A stretch of 64,000 nucleotides of DNA from Paraspadella gotoi (Eukaryota; Chaetognatha), in contig CM119265.1 of the NCBI GenBank assembly GCA_051294375.1, positions 18,064,454 to 18,128,453 of the forward strand, read 5' to 3'. Position numbers and translations under genes: made by a program. The notes under the pieces are model-generated. The model made no database searches. It saw only the letters and a program-made list of their open reading frames with translations, and had not been told where the DNA came from. Shown one piece after another: positions 36,787 to 47,650 of the stretch; the stretch's first letter is position 1; each line of letters begins with the position of its first letter.

Positions 36787-37169
36787 TTGAACTCAGACGT
36801 TCGTTTTTTCCCCTTTGACATGTTTTGAGTTTTGCTTTCAACTAACCAGTGTTAGACTGTAAGGTCATCCAGAATTAAACTGTTTGCCTCTTGAATAATC
36901 CGGGTTAATCGGGTCAGCTAATCGAAAGAGAGGCAAGCAAACACGAATGGCCAGAAAGCAAGCCCTTCGTCTGCCAAGCGACCAATTTATATGATAAACA
37001 TTAAGAAGCAAGCTTGAGAGGAGAGCAATAAAGACAGCTACTGAGAATGGAAGCTTTGGAGATGGAGAGAAGAGGTCAAGCGAAGCGAAGGTAGGATCGT
37101 CCTTGATCTGTGCGCCCCCTCGTTATGTTCGCCCGCGATATTTATATCGACGGCGAAGCTTCTTTTTTT

Positions 37170-37189
37170 TTTGGCTTCGCGAAGCCAAA
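37170..37189. promoter_or_regulatory. Perfect 20-bp palindrome after a T-run
   Basis: TTTGGCTTCGCGAAGCCAAA is its own reverse complement and follows a run of T. It could form a strong hairpin or bind a dimeric factor. No adjacent gene is defined. Confidence 0.6.
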
Positions 37190-38529
37190 TAAAAGCCGCT
37201 CGCTCTTACGGCGTGATAGTTGTGAGAATCATAGAAGAACGATTTAGTGAGAGAAATATAATGAAGAGCCTGTCACGTTTTGTCAATGTTATAACATGTC
37301 AATTAATTAATCCTGTCCTGATTTTGATGAGATAAAGCAAAAATAATGAAAAGATCTGCGTAAAAGTTTTGGGATCCTCGACTAATGTTAAAATAATTGG
37401 TATGAGTGGCTAAATTAAGATTATTTTATGTAAAATTATCTTCTATAAATAAACTTTTTCGAAGTGATCAAGTTGGAGGTGACTTGAATTTTTTAAATTT
37501 TATTTATAACTTATATTCTTCTTTTTTTCTCTCAATCGAGTTTGTAAGTTTTGTTACTCTGCCTTGTTGTACCTTCGCTATCAACTCCAATTATACCCTT
37601 TCGTTTCAAATCAAATACGAATCGACCTTCCGCGTTAAAAAAAAACCAAACTAACAAACAAAAAACCCAAAAAACCGAAACAAAAAACCAAAAGAAAAGA
37701 AAGAAAAAAGCTGTTTTTTTCTTCGATCGATATTCCCGCGAGAAACCGAGTAGGCGGACAGAACGAGAGCTTTGGTTTGGATTAGGTGAGGTGACGGTTC
37801 ACAACTTCACAACCCGTAGAATTCACTGGAGTCAGGTAACAGAGATCTAGAAGGATCACGGACGTACATTGTACGTCGTACGTCGTACGTCGTACAATGA
37901 AGTCGTTCGTGAAATTAATCGAAAAATAATCGATGAAATTTGCGAGATGAGCGCCGAGCAATCAGGGAATAAAGGATTTTTAATCCCGAACATTCATTAA
38001 AAAAAAATTGTAAAAGAAAATCGATATAAAAAGGAAGGAGGTAATGTTATGAAAATATTATGCAAACGTTAATTTATTGTTTTCGTTGTTTATCCCTAGT
38101 TAAGCCGGTTAAACAAAACTGTTGACGATTCACAGAATTATGATAATTTCAAAGCAATAAAAATCCTTGAAATAAAATGGAATTTGTTAAAGTCGTAGAA
38201 CTAAAAACGACACCGACGACAATCTGCAGCAGATTCGGTGACAATCCAAGCGCGAAGACGGATCCAAATTTCAAATCCCGCGAGGAGACGAAAAAGACGA
38301 AAAAAGATGTGAAAAAAAATAGAGGAATTCGAGATTCCGTGATCAAGTAAAAAAAACGGTTTCTCGTTTAAACAATGGCCAATTAATGAACCAGTTTATT
38401 TTCTTCTTTTTTTTCTTTCTTTTTTTTCTAGCGCCGAATACCCGCGCGTTCTTTCCATCTTTCCATCTTTTCTCCGGGAAAAAAAAAAGGGGAAGTAGGT
38501 GACGATCACGCCGATGACGTAGTCGCTCG
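37190..38529. other. AT-rich intergenic, one palindromic TACGTC array
   Basis: Contains CATTGTAC, then three GTACGTC-type units, then GTACAATG at about 37867-37899, an inverted pair around a short tandem. Otherwise no gene is recognised. Confidence 0.5.
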
Positions 38530-38532
38530 AAA

Positions 38533-38575
<43 letters not shown>
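38530..38575. repeat. (ACG)n trinucleotide microsatellite
   Basis: About 14 GAC/ACG units. Poly-Val/Ser/Arg frames over it are repeat translations. Confidence 0.95.
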
Positions 38576-38576
<1 letters not shown>

Positions 38577-38823
38577 CAGCATCTGATGGGGAAGAGCACC
38601 ATAGATGCAACGAAGGAACACAACTCGAGAGAAAGCGGGAGAAGCGAATTTCGTGACGTCGCCTTTTTGAGAGCGACGCGGACAAAGAGGATAATTTTAA
38701 GATATTTTCGTCAATGTCTTTCGTTGTTTTCGATTATAACTCTAGCTTAATTCTACTTGTTAATATTATTAAGCCAGCTCTTCGAGAGTCTAGTGGTCCA
38801 TCTTTCTTTTTATTGCCGAAAAG

Positions 38824-38853
38824 GGCCTGCCTTGGCGGGCTGAGCCGAGGGCC
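38824..38853. other. Stable imperfect hairpin
   Basis: CCTTGGC pairs with GCCGAGG (one G-U) around a GGGCTGA loop. The stem extends outward by GGC/GCC after a TG bulge. It lies in otherwise AT-rich DNA. No RNA family recognised. Confidence 0.5.
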
Positions 38854-38875
38854 ACTTACCGCACCATTTTTTTTA

Positions 38876-39482
38876 AATGTATTTTTTTTTTAAAGAATAG
38901 GTGGGGAAATGATTTTTTGTAACTCGTGTTTGATCAAACAATGACTATTTGATAATATCGAAAAATTTGTTTTTTTATAATACTTCATGAAAAACGCTAG
39001 TCTGGCTACGAAGGTTTTTGTTTTTTATTATCTTATTTTTCAATTAAAACAGAGATTTCTTTAGTTCTTATTTTATTTTTTAAAAGTCGAGAAAGTGCAA
39101 ATAAATTTAAAAGCGATCTTTTGTTGTCTTATCTAACTCGCCTTTTTTGGAGTTTTTTTGCGTCAGATTAGTACAAATTTTTTCTCAATATTTATTTATT
39201 CTGAATTTTTTAAAAGTTCGTTAAATAACTTACTCAAAACCTGATCGATTTTTTCGAAAATATTACCTTCATCAGATCCAACCCCTTAAAAATGAGATTA
39301 ACCGAATCAGTTGAAGATCGAACGATTACTCCTCAAGACAAAGATCAAATGAACTAATTTTTTTTTTAAGTCACACTTTTTTCATATAATTTTTATTAAA
39401 ATCGTCCTTATTAATGAATTAACGTTTGGTTGAAAGTTAAAAAAACCCAATAAAAAATCATAACACGACAAATTGTCAAGAG
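38876..39482. other. AT-rich 5' flank of the secreted EF-hand gene
   Basis: About 600 bp of AT-rich sequence with no exon. It presumably contains the promoter and 5' untranslated sequence of the gene starting at 39483, though I see no decisive TATA box. Confidence 0.45.
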
Positions 39483-40237
39483 ATGCATTCAAACTATTTC
39501 TTTTGTGCTTTCGTAGCTGTTTCAATACTGGCTGTAACAAATGGGTAAGTTTTTACACTAAAACTGTAATCTTGGAGTCAAATTAAAACGTTTTAATAAT
39601 CTAGATTGGAGGAGTTTATGGGTCTGCGATTATTCCACTCAGCGGACACTAATCACGACAATATCATGAGCTTTCCTGAAATGGTCAGGTAAACAAAATT
39701 CGTTTTAAAACGAGGTCAGCGTAAAACTTATCTTCAAATTCACAGTCTTCTTACAAGTTATGCAACAGACCTTTCTGGCTATCTGTTGACTGTTCAAGTC
39801 AAAGAGTTATTACTTTGTCTTTTAATAACCTTTGACCTTTGCCCTCGACAGGTTCTTTTTTCTCATTGACCTCAACGGAGACGACGTAATCACGGGGGAC
39901 GAGTTTCTTCTCGCCTGCAAACAACAGTTCGAACTCAACGACGGGGAGGTCAGACACCAAGTGTGGAATGTTGTCGCCTGCAGCCTTTAAATAACGTTAG
40001 GTTAATATACATTAAAGTATTAAAGGCTTTTAAAATTCTACGCTTAAGGCGAAAATCCTGCTGCAAAACTTGGATAACTTAAGCCCGAAAAATCAGATCA
40101 CTGGCGTGGAGATCCAAGCGACTTTCGTCGAGCTGGACCGCAATGGAGACGGCAGAGTCACCAAGGACGAATTCTTATACTTTTGGACCCAGTTACGTGA
40201 GCTTATGAGTCGCGAAGATGGCGATGCGAAAACTTAA
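39483..40237 (+). CDS. Secreted four-EF-hand calcium-binding protein
   Basis: Four exons (39483-39544, 39605-39688, 39852-39948, 40049-40237) join in phase across GT-AG introns to give 143 residues and a TAA stop. Residues 1-20 form a signal peptide (hydrophobic FFCAFVAVSILAV, ending near Thr-Asn-Gly), so the protein is likely secreted or luminal. EF-hand loops follow at about 35-46 (DTNHDNIMSFPE), 55-66 (DLNGDDVITGDE) and 111-122 (DRNGDGRVTKDE), with acidic ligands at positions 1, 3, 5 and 12. A fourth, degenerate loop lies near 90-102 and lacks the usual acidic residues. The gene is tail-to-tail with the amidohydrolase gene (285 bp apart). There is no ER-retention signal. The family (calmodulin-like, extracellular) is clear; the specific role is not. 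Confidence 0.9.
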
Positions 40238-40521
40238 AAGATGTCAAATCCAACGAATCTGGTTTTTTTTAAGTTATGACGATTTTTTTTATTATCTTTG
40301 TTTATTTCTTTTTATTCCTATTAATTTAAATGAGTTTGTAATCGTTGATTTAATATATTAAGATAAATTTAACCAAAAAATATAATATAAATTTAACAAA
40401 CAAAAAATCAAAGAAAAGTTACTCGAAAAAAAAAAATCGGCAGTTTTTATTAGAAATTCCCAATATTAAAGCAATTACAATTATTTTTTAAAAAAAATCA
40501 ATCTCGAAGACAAATAAAAGT

Positions 40522-41376
40522 TTAGAATCCGTAAAATTTCTTGCACGTCTTGCCGAGAATCCACGCCAAGTCGTCATCAGTGGCTCCTGCAGAATCGAGA
40601 CATTGGAGCAGCGACGACAGCACCTGCTTATAGTCGGCCTCTTTGGCCAAAGTGCACACGGGCCAATCGGATCCGAACATCAGCCGTTGTGGGCCGAAGA
40701 GACGAAATAGGATCTGGGAACCATACGATTTGGGATTAAATTAGTTTCACAGTACAGTAGGCTTGTTTACGCAACTTTGCTTACTTGTACGTAAGGTAAA
40801 AGATCTTCAGTTTTCCAATTTTCCAAGTCGGCCTCGGTGACCATTCCTGACCTGAACATTTAATTTTTTAAAAAAATTGTGTTTTGTCTTAGACTTTTAA
40901 TATAGTAGATTATCTAGATTTTTCTCTTACATTACATTAAAAACTTATTAATGTTGAACCGGTATCAACGTCGAAAACAAAATGGCAAACACGACTAAAG
41001 AAACGCCTTTGCGTGACATCTTTACCCAAAATCAAACGTAGTAAAACGTAAAAAATAAACCTGACTCCTATTACTATTTGAACGGAAAAATAAAAAAAAA
41101 ACAACTTAAAAGCCGAGATGGGAAAAGTGATCTCGCTCCTGTTCCCGGCCTATCCCGTCCAAAAGCCGCCTATCTACTACGAGGACCCGGCCAACTTCTC
41201 CTGCACGGGCGAAAGAATCCGCGAGACGGTGACAACGAAGAATGCCTTCTACGAGGCCATCAAGCCTTTCTTCGAGGACGTGTGGCAGGAGCGGCAGGAG
41301 GTTCAAGTCGCGCAGAGCATGCTCGATCCGGAGAACATCCCAAAGTTTTGTCAGCAATTTCCGAGGTAAACGGGGA

Positions 41377-41470
<94 letters not shown>

Positions 41471-41548
41471 TAGATATATAGATAGATAGAAAGAAAAAAG
41501 ACAGACAGACAGACCTACAGACAAAAAGAAATAAATAAAGAAAGAAAA

Positions 41549-41632
<84 letters not shown>

Positions 41633-42202
41633 AAAAAAATACAGTAGAAAAATTTCAAAAAGAATAAAACCCAAACAACAAGAACAGATATCGTCATAAA
41701 AATATAATAAAGAAAAATAAACAACTGAACAAAAGCTTTCAAATAAAGCGCCATCTACGATTTTAGCGACAACCTGTCGACTACCCCTTCCCGCTTCTTC
41801 CAGGTGGGACAAACAAAAGATCCTCGACCTTCGGGCTCAGTACGTCTCCTTCGACATCAACCAGGACGGACTCATCGACTTCGAAGAGTTGACGGCCGCG
41901 TTGGACAACATCGGGGATCCCAGCGACGCCACCGCTAGGAGAAACTACTTTAACATGTGACAAATGATCATCCTCGTTGGCAGCGATGCCTTCTGCTTCA
42001 TTCATCCGATGCTCTTTTTTTTTTTTAAACGAGATGTCGCTCTTCCTCCTCAGGATCGATAAAGATTCTTCGGGCGGAATCGATTTTGAGGAATTTCTCA
42101 CGCTGCTGTACGATCTCGACACGGTAAAAATGTTGCATAGATAGATTAGATAGATATATAGATAGATTAGATAGATAGATAGATAGATAGATAAATAGAT
42201 AA

Positions 42203-42274
<72 letters not shown>

Positions 42275-44512
42275 TCGTCAATAAGACTCATTCGGTCAAT
42301 CAATAATTCAATCAATCCCGACCGCGACAGGTTCGTGACGAGGCGGATCAACTTCACTCGTCCTTTTTGTTGGCCTCTGTTTGTGACGAAGGAATGAGAT
42401 CTGCGCAGCTTTTGAGGTTCAATTCAGAATATTTAATAATATTTGGTGTACTATATTGTCATTCATAATCAATTTACTCATTGTGTCATAATTAGTTCTT
42501 TGAATATATTCGGCACATAGTGTATTTTTAAATTTAAAGCTTTTAAATAATTATCGGCTTCAGGTCTCTGTCGCCTCGCACTTTGCTGGAAAAGCATCTC
42601 TTTTAAAGAAAAGAACGGGGCATCAAAAGTCTGGCCCGAGATATCGCTCACTTTCACAATTTTTTGGGGAATATTATGAATTAAATGTAAACTTTTTAGT
42701 TTGGTAATAATATAGCGCTAATTTACTTTGTTTTAGCGTTTAAGGACGGGAGGTGTTAAACGGCCCATTAGTAAAACCGAATAGTCTCTCGGTTTACAAT
42801 TCGCTTACAATTTACAGAAGACATTTTCTGATTGAGCGAACATTTCCATCCATTGTTTCCACCAATGGAATCCCTCGCCGGTTTTGATGATCGGTTTCCC
42901 GATGTGATCGATCACGAGTTTCAATCTGTAACGAAACGAAAATATTTTTACCCGCTAATCGGGTAGCGAATTATTTCGTCCAGTTTTAAATCGCTCAAGC
43001 CTTAAAAGTCAAAGTTCAAAACCTAAAATAATTTTCGTTAATTAAATTCGTCAGTCTTAGTTACCATGTAACTGACTACAGAATTGCTACATATAATGGA
43101 TCTATTCTTCTCCACGTATTAGGCCGCCAAATTTTTTACTCTATTCTTTTCTTTGGTATTACGCTTATAAATTTTTAAAAATTAACAATTAAGCTTTACT
43201 GAGAACTAAGCCTTTCTTAGTGAACTTACCTCGGGAATTTACGTGCGACGCTGAGAGCGGAGGGGTAATGTCGTGGGCGAATGAGGAGATCAAATGTGAA
43301 CCCGGATTCGGACAAAAGGCTCAGAGACTTCGTCACCTCAGGCCTGGAAAATCGAGTGTGGGAAAAGCGTGAGAACGTGAATGAGTGAAAGGCAAAGAGA
43401 GTCGAGAGTAAAGATTGAGAATTGTGAACATAAAAGCTGACAAACTAGACTAAACTAGACAAACTAGAATCTTTCTTTAAAAACCAATGGATTTCTTGTC
43501 CATATGATCGACGTCCCATTCTCATTCACTCACCCAACCAACCAGTCGTCCTTTTCCAAATCCAAAATGTGTCGGAATCCTCGGACCGATGGAATCTCTC
43601 TCAGTTTTTCCAGCTTCGACCGAAGCTCTGACTGACGATACAATTAAACGTTTTCATCGACAACAAACTAATTTTATATAATACAATGTTTCGTCATTCA
43701 TTTCCGTCACCTCCGTTCTGGTCAAGTCTGTCCATAGAACGATTCCTTTGATGAAGGGAAAATTATTTGCCGATTCCGTCATGAATTCTAAGTTTAGTTA
43801 ATAGTAAATTGTTTTAAATCGGTTGGCCATAAATAAATAATCGCAGCTTATCTCTAATTTATAGTTTGTTTTTTGTTTGTTTGTTTGTTTGTTTTTTTAA
43901 AGAAAATAAAAGATAGTGACAGCGACGCGTACAACTCCAGCTTCTATTAACATCACTAACCTTACCGGCTTCTCTCTCATCGACGGTGACCTGAACGAAA
44001 ACGCCTCCGTCGGCTCGACACATTCTTCCGGCGCGCGTTTTCACATCGCCAACGCCCTCCAGCGCCGCCTCCAAATCGGTCGGCAAAAAGTCGCGATAGA
44101 TCAGCGGCATCGATTCATCGGGGAAGATGTAGTGGCAGCGCGAGAGGCGCCAAAGATCTGAGGAGAAATGTCATTGTTGTTGCTGTCTGTCGTACTGAAC
44201 TTTGTTGCCAGAACCATAATGCATGGGTGGAAAAGGAGCTAAAGAAAATTAGAATGAAAAGAATCCAGTGAAACTAAAATGTCTTATGTACCTAGTAGTT
44301 CACCTTAATTTTTTTTCAAGCGACAAAAAAATTACTGTAAATATTGAAAGCGTAAGTCACTCGTTTCGGCCGGTTTCATTTCCTCAAATCATCATCAGTA
44401 TTTAAAAGCCAGATGCACAAATGAATAGAAAAAAATTTGGATAGAAAAAAAGCCAACAATACTCACGAAAATGAGAATCAAAGACTTCAAATGGTTCTTT
44501 GTTTTCTTCCAT
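40522..44512 (-). CDS. Amidohydrolase-2 family (L-fuconolactonase-like) hydrolase
   Basis: Eight minus-strand exons (44512-44467, 44157-43966, 43787-43711, 43631-43534, 43343-43230, 42925-42809, 40851-40785, 40713-40522) join in phase into a complete 300-residue protein. Family signatures all appear in order: DSHFHLW near residues 12-18 (HxH metal ligands His14 and His16), GFRHI with His126, DHIGKP with His183, and MFGSDWPVC with Asp253. This is the TIM-barrel metal-dependent lactonase/hydrolase group that includes L-fuconolactonase and 2-pyrone-4,6-dicarboxylate lactonase. The expected reaction is hydrolysis of a sugar-acid or related lactone in the cytosol; there is no signal peptide. The length is normal for the family. 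Intron 6 is 1,957 bp, far longer than the others (56-310 bp), because it holds another gene. The exact substrate is not deducible. Confidence 0.93.
41118..42606 (+). CDS. Myristoylation-type EF-hand protein, nested in an intron
   Basis: Five plus-strand exons (41118-41365, 41804-41956, 42054-42123, 42331-42416, 42564-42606) join in phase to 199 residues and a TAA stop. The N-terminus MGKVIS fits the N-myristoylation consensus (Gly2, Ser6), suggesting membrane attachment. Two canonical EF-hand loops lie at about 100-111 (DINQDGLIDFEE) and 136-147 (DKDSSGGIDFEE), each followed by a helix. The first 83 residues lack an obvious EF loop. No signal peptide. The entire gene lies in the 1,957-bp sixth intron of the amidohydrolase gene, on the opposite strand. 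Its own introns 1 and 3 carry (GATA)n and (GAAA)n microsatellites. The last donor (AG|GTTCAA) is the weakest; if it is not used, translation would run on to a TAA about 50 bases later. Confidence 0.88.
41377..41488. repeat. (GATA)n microsatellite in intron 1 of the nested gene
   Basis: GATA tetranucleotides starting just after the exon 1 donor. It is followed by a (CAGA)n patch at about 41500-41515. Confidence 0.96.
41539..41636. repeat. (GAAA)n microsatellite in the same intron
   Basis: GAAA run, largely perfect. Confidence 0.96.
42137..42274. repeat. (GATA)n microsatellite in intron 3 of the nested gene
   Basis: GATA run with GATTAGATA and AATA interruptions. Confidence 0.96.
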
Positions 44513-45608
44513 TATTTTGTTATGATAGTATTAAAAAAAAATAAAAAAATACAGAAGCATAAAAAGAGGTTGAAAAGTGTTTTAATGTATTGAATGTATT
44601 AAACATTAAAGGTTTTAATTTTATCACTCGTTGAACTTCGTTCGAAAAAGCAAACAATCTAATCTGACGGTAAAATTGTTCGTAGCGAGCTCTCGGTTCG
44701 GACAGAAGAAAAAAAAATCTTTACACGAAATAAGATCGAGAGATTTAATTTCGAAAACGACCAAAATAATAATTTAATTAACTTATAATGAACAGAAATT
44801 GAAAATTATAATTATTTGGAAATATTTAAAGTATCATTTTTGATAGACGGTCATAAAATGAGGATAATGCGCCGAACATTGAAGGGAACGTAAGAATGTA
44901 AGAGTTAAACTTAATTGATTGTCACAAATCCTGCTTGAGAAAGAGTAGCATTTGAGCGGCGTTTATTTAACTATCACAAAAACAGATTCAAGAAACATTT
45001 TCGAAATAAAGGCGCACCCATTTGCACGATCACTATCAGGCTCCTCTCCGTGAATATGGTGGGAGCAATCACGGATCAAGCGGTGAAAAAATATACTTTC
45101 AATACTTATAACCCTTGCCTTGATAAAAAAAAATTAAAAAAACAAAATCAATTTCTAACAAAATCTCCGAACTTTTTTTATCAATCAGTTTCCGTGATTT
45201 TCCCTGACGAAAAGCAAAACTAAGCTTTCTTTATCACGGCTTTTGTTTCGAAGTAAAAGTAAGGACAAGATCGAAAACCGATTTGCATATTATTCGGATT
45301 TTTTTTTTTCGTGTTAAAAAGAAACGCTTGGCCATGCAGAGAGTCGCGTCTGTATTTTTTAATGTATGTATTTATTTGGCTTTTTTAAACTTCCGAAAAT
45401 TCTCAAGATCCCCTTGAATAATACAACTTATCTATTTTCTAACTTTTATTTATTTCATAATTAATATAGCAGTATTTTTGATTAATTTAATAGACAAAAA
45501 AGTGCTTCTATGGAGTCGCCCGCTGCGACCAATAATTCATTACGGTATATAATGAGCTTTAAAGGTGATCTTTAGCAACCTTCTTAGTTTTTCCTCGAAA
45601 GGGAAAAG
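44513..45608. promoter_or_regulatory. Divergent intergenic region with a TATA-like box
   Basis: 1.1 kb separates the start codons of the amidohydrolase (minus) and WAP (plus) genes. TATATAA at about 45546-45552 sits 57-63 bp upstream of the WAP-gene ATG, a plausible core promoter. The rest is AT-rich without exons. Confidence 0.5.
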
Positions 45609-46370
45609 ATGACAGGTTTTCGGTGGAAATTGCTCGCGGTCCTTTTGCTCTGTAAGATTTTTATTACATTTATATCTTTTTTAATTCTATATTTTTTTAA
45701 TTTTTAGCAATTTGCCACCGTTTTCTCTCACTTCTTTTTAAAATTTAAAGATATTTTTAGTCCGGAATTACCAGAATAAGATTTAGACTATCGAATCAAA
45801 ATATTACCAACTAGATTAATATTTTTGTAACTGAATTATTCTACAATTTTATAACAGTTGCCGCGTCGTCTTCCGCCCGGAGGTCGAGATCGAGAAAAGC
45901 GTCCGCCAACGACGACGTCAATGACGACGACGACGACACGAGCGCCAAAATTCGAAAATTAATTGAGCTGAGCAAACGAGAACCGTTTTTCGGCGGACTA
46001 ATCAATAATTTGTTGGGTAAGTCGGTGAAAGATGACCGACAAAAAGGAAAATGACCGACAAAACGGAAAATGAGTCGCTTTTTGTGTTTTCTATTGTAAA
46101 CAGTAAAAGACAAATTTTTTTTTTGGTTTCGAATTCATAAAACTGTAATTGATCGAGTCACGTGATGTTCGAGCAAACATAGAATAATCGAGTAAACAAA
46201 ATCATTCTTTAACTCAAGGCAAGGGCCATGGAGGCCGTCCCAGCAGTGGCGGTGGCGGTGGCGGTGCGCAGCGACGGGCCGCCTCCGGGAATTCTACCGG
46301 GTCTGGTAGAGACCGCCAATAATTTGCTTCCTGGTATCAGCGGCGTCATCAATGGACTTGGAAATGTATT

Positions 46371-46412
<42 letters not shown>

Positions 46413-47650
46413 AGGGCGGAGGCGGCGGCGGTAATGCAAATATATTTACGAATCCCTCACCGACTCCGCCAACGGTGCCGCCCGACGTGGTTACCATTAA
46501 ACCCGACGACTCAGGCGAGTTGCTTTAATGTTCGGCTTTATTAGTATGTTTAATTGTTTATTATCTGTTTCTAAAATCAAAGGCATCCCGGATTCAATAA
46601 GACTCTCTTTGGTTATGAATATTTATTGATAAAAAAAAAGCTAGTTCAACTTAGTAATTTAATGTTTTCTTAGCTTAACATGAAAAAAGTTTACTACGAA
46701 GCTTTTGTATTTTGACCTATGTATAATAGTAAATTTATCTCTCCTGTAATTAATGCTGTTGAAATATTTGCTGATATTCATTCATCGGTCATTTTTGCAG
46801 ATGACTCCGCTCCCGTTCCTGTGACGAACCCTTGGAGAGATCCCATATCTGGCGTCAACATCTCTTGCCCGATGATGCAGATGATAAACGTTGAAAGTTG
46901 CGGACAATCGCGAGACGCTTGCGGTCCGAATAACCCCTGTAAAAAAGGTATCGATCTTCACACTTAAATTTTTAATAACCGAATAAAAAACCATGTCTAA
47001 AACAACTAAGGAAGGCCAGGTTTACAATTATTTCGTCGCTTGAATTTAAATGATAATCACACTTTTTTATGGGTCTATCGTCAAATTTGTCTTCAGGTTC
47101 CACCTGTTGTCCGAGATATCCATGTGGTTTTCAATGCGTCTTCACCGATCTGACTCCAAAGCCTGGAAATTGCCCGGTGAGGTCACGTCCCATCGTCGAG
47201 CACGCCATCTTTTCGGGTAAGTCCGAATCTCAGCGCATTCATCCGCAAATTTTGGAATCTTTTTCTCGTCTGTTTGTATTGAGACTGCATTGGCCATTAA
47301 GAAGATGAACTTTATTTTTATTTTTCAGGAGTGATCAAACCAAAAAACTGTTATTTTGACAGTCATTGCCAGAAAAATTTTAAATGTTGTCCTCCTCTGT
47401 TAGTGCCTTTCAAAAGCAATGTGGACTACATGAACTACAGATCAAGTAGGCAACTATTGTTATTGGTAACACGATAGCATTCAATTCGTAAACCAAAAAA
47501 AAATTTTTTACAGGTGCGATGTCGCAACAATCGCGACAAGGTAAGGTCTTATTTAAACTTAAAAGTTAAATCCTTTGTAACCAAAATTTTTATCAATTTT
47601 TTTCAGACGCAATTATAGAAACAAAATTATGTCTCCCGCCGGAATTTTGA
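45609..47650 (+). CDS. Secreted acidic/Gly-rich WAP-domain protein
   Basis: Exons 45609-45651, 45858-46016, about 46219-46514, 46801-46947, 47097-47216, 47329-47445, 47514-47540 and 47607-47650 splice in phase except within the third. The product begins with a signal peptide (WKLLAVLLLF). A basic then acidic region follows (DDVNDDDDD), then a Gly-rich linker, and a WAP (four-disulfide core) domain with eight Cys (C-P, C, DAC, C, CC, C, C) across exons 4-5. A second, diverged WAP-like module starts at KPGNCP and continues with NC, DSHC and KCC. WAP modules are typically protease inhibitors or antimicrobial factors; that role is inferred. In exon 3 the frame must shift twice: near 46225-46290, and in the (GGC)n run at 46370-46433. 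Its 3' splice would use a GC donor (CAG|GCGAGT). Confidence 0.75.
46368..46433. repeat. (GGC)n run inside exon 3 of the WAP gene
   Basis: About 14 GGC units then GGAGGGCGGAGG. It encodes a poly-Gly linker in the coding frame. A length change by one base here breaks the reading frame. Confidence 0.9.

Noticed and set aside
41351-42357. Leu/Tyr/Ile-Ser repeat ORFs on the minus strand
   Set aside because: Translations of (GATA)n and (GAAA)n in introns of the nested EF-hand gene.
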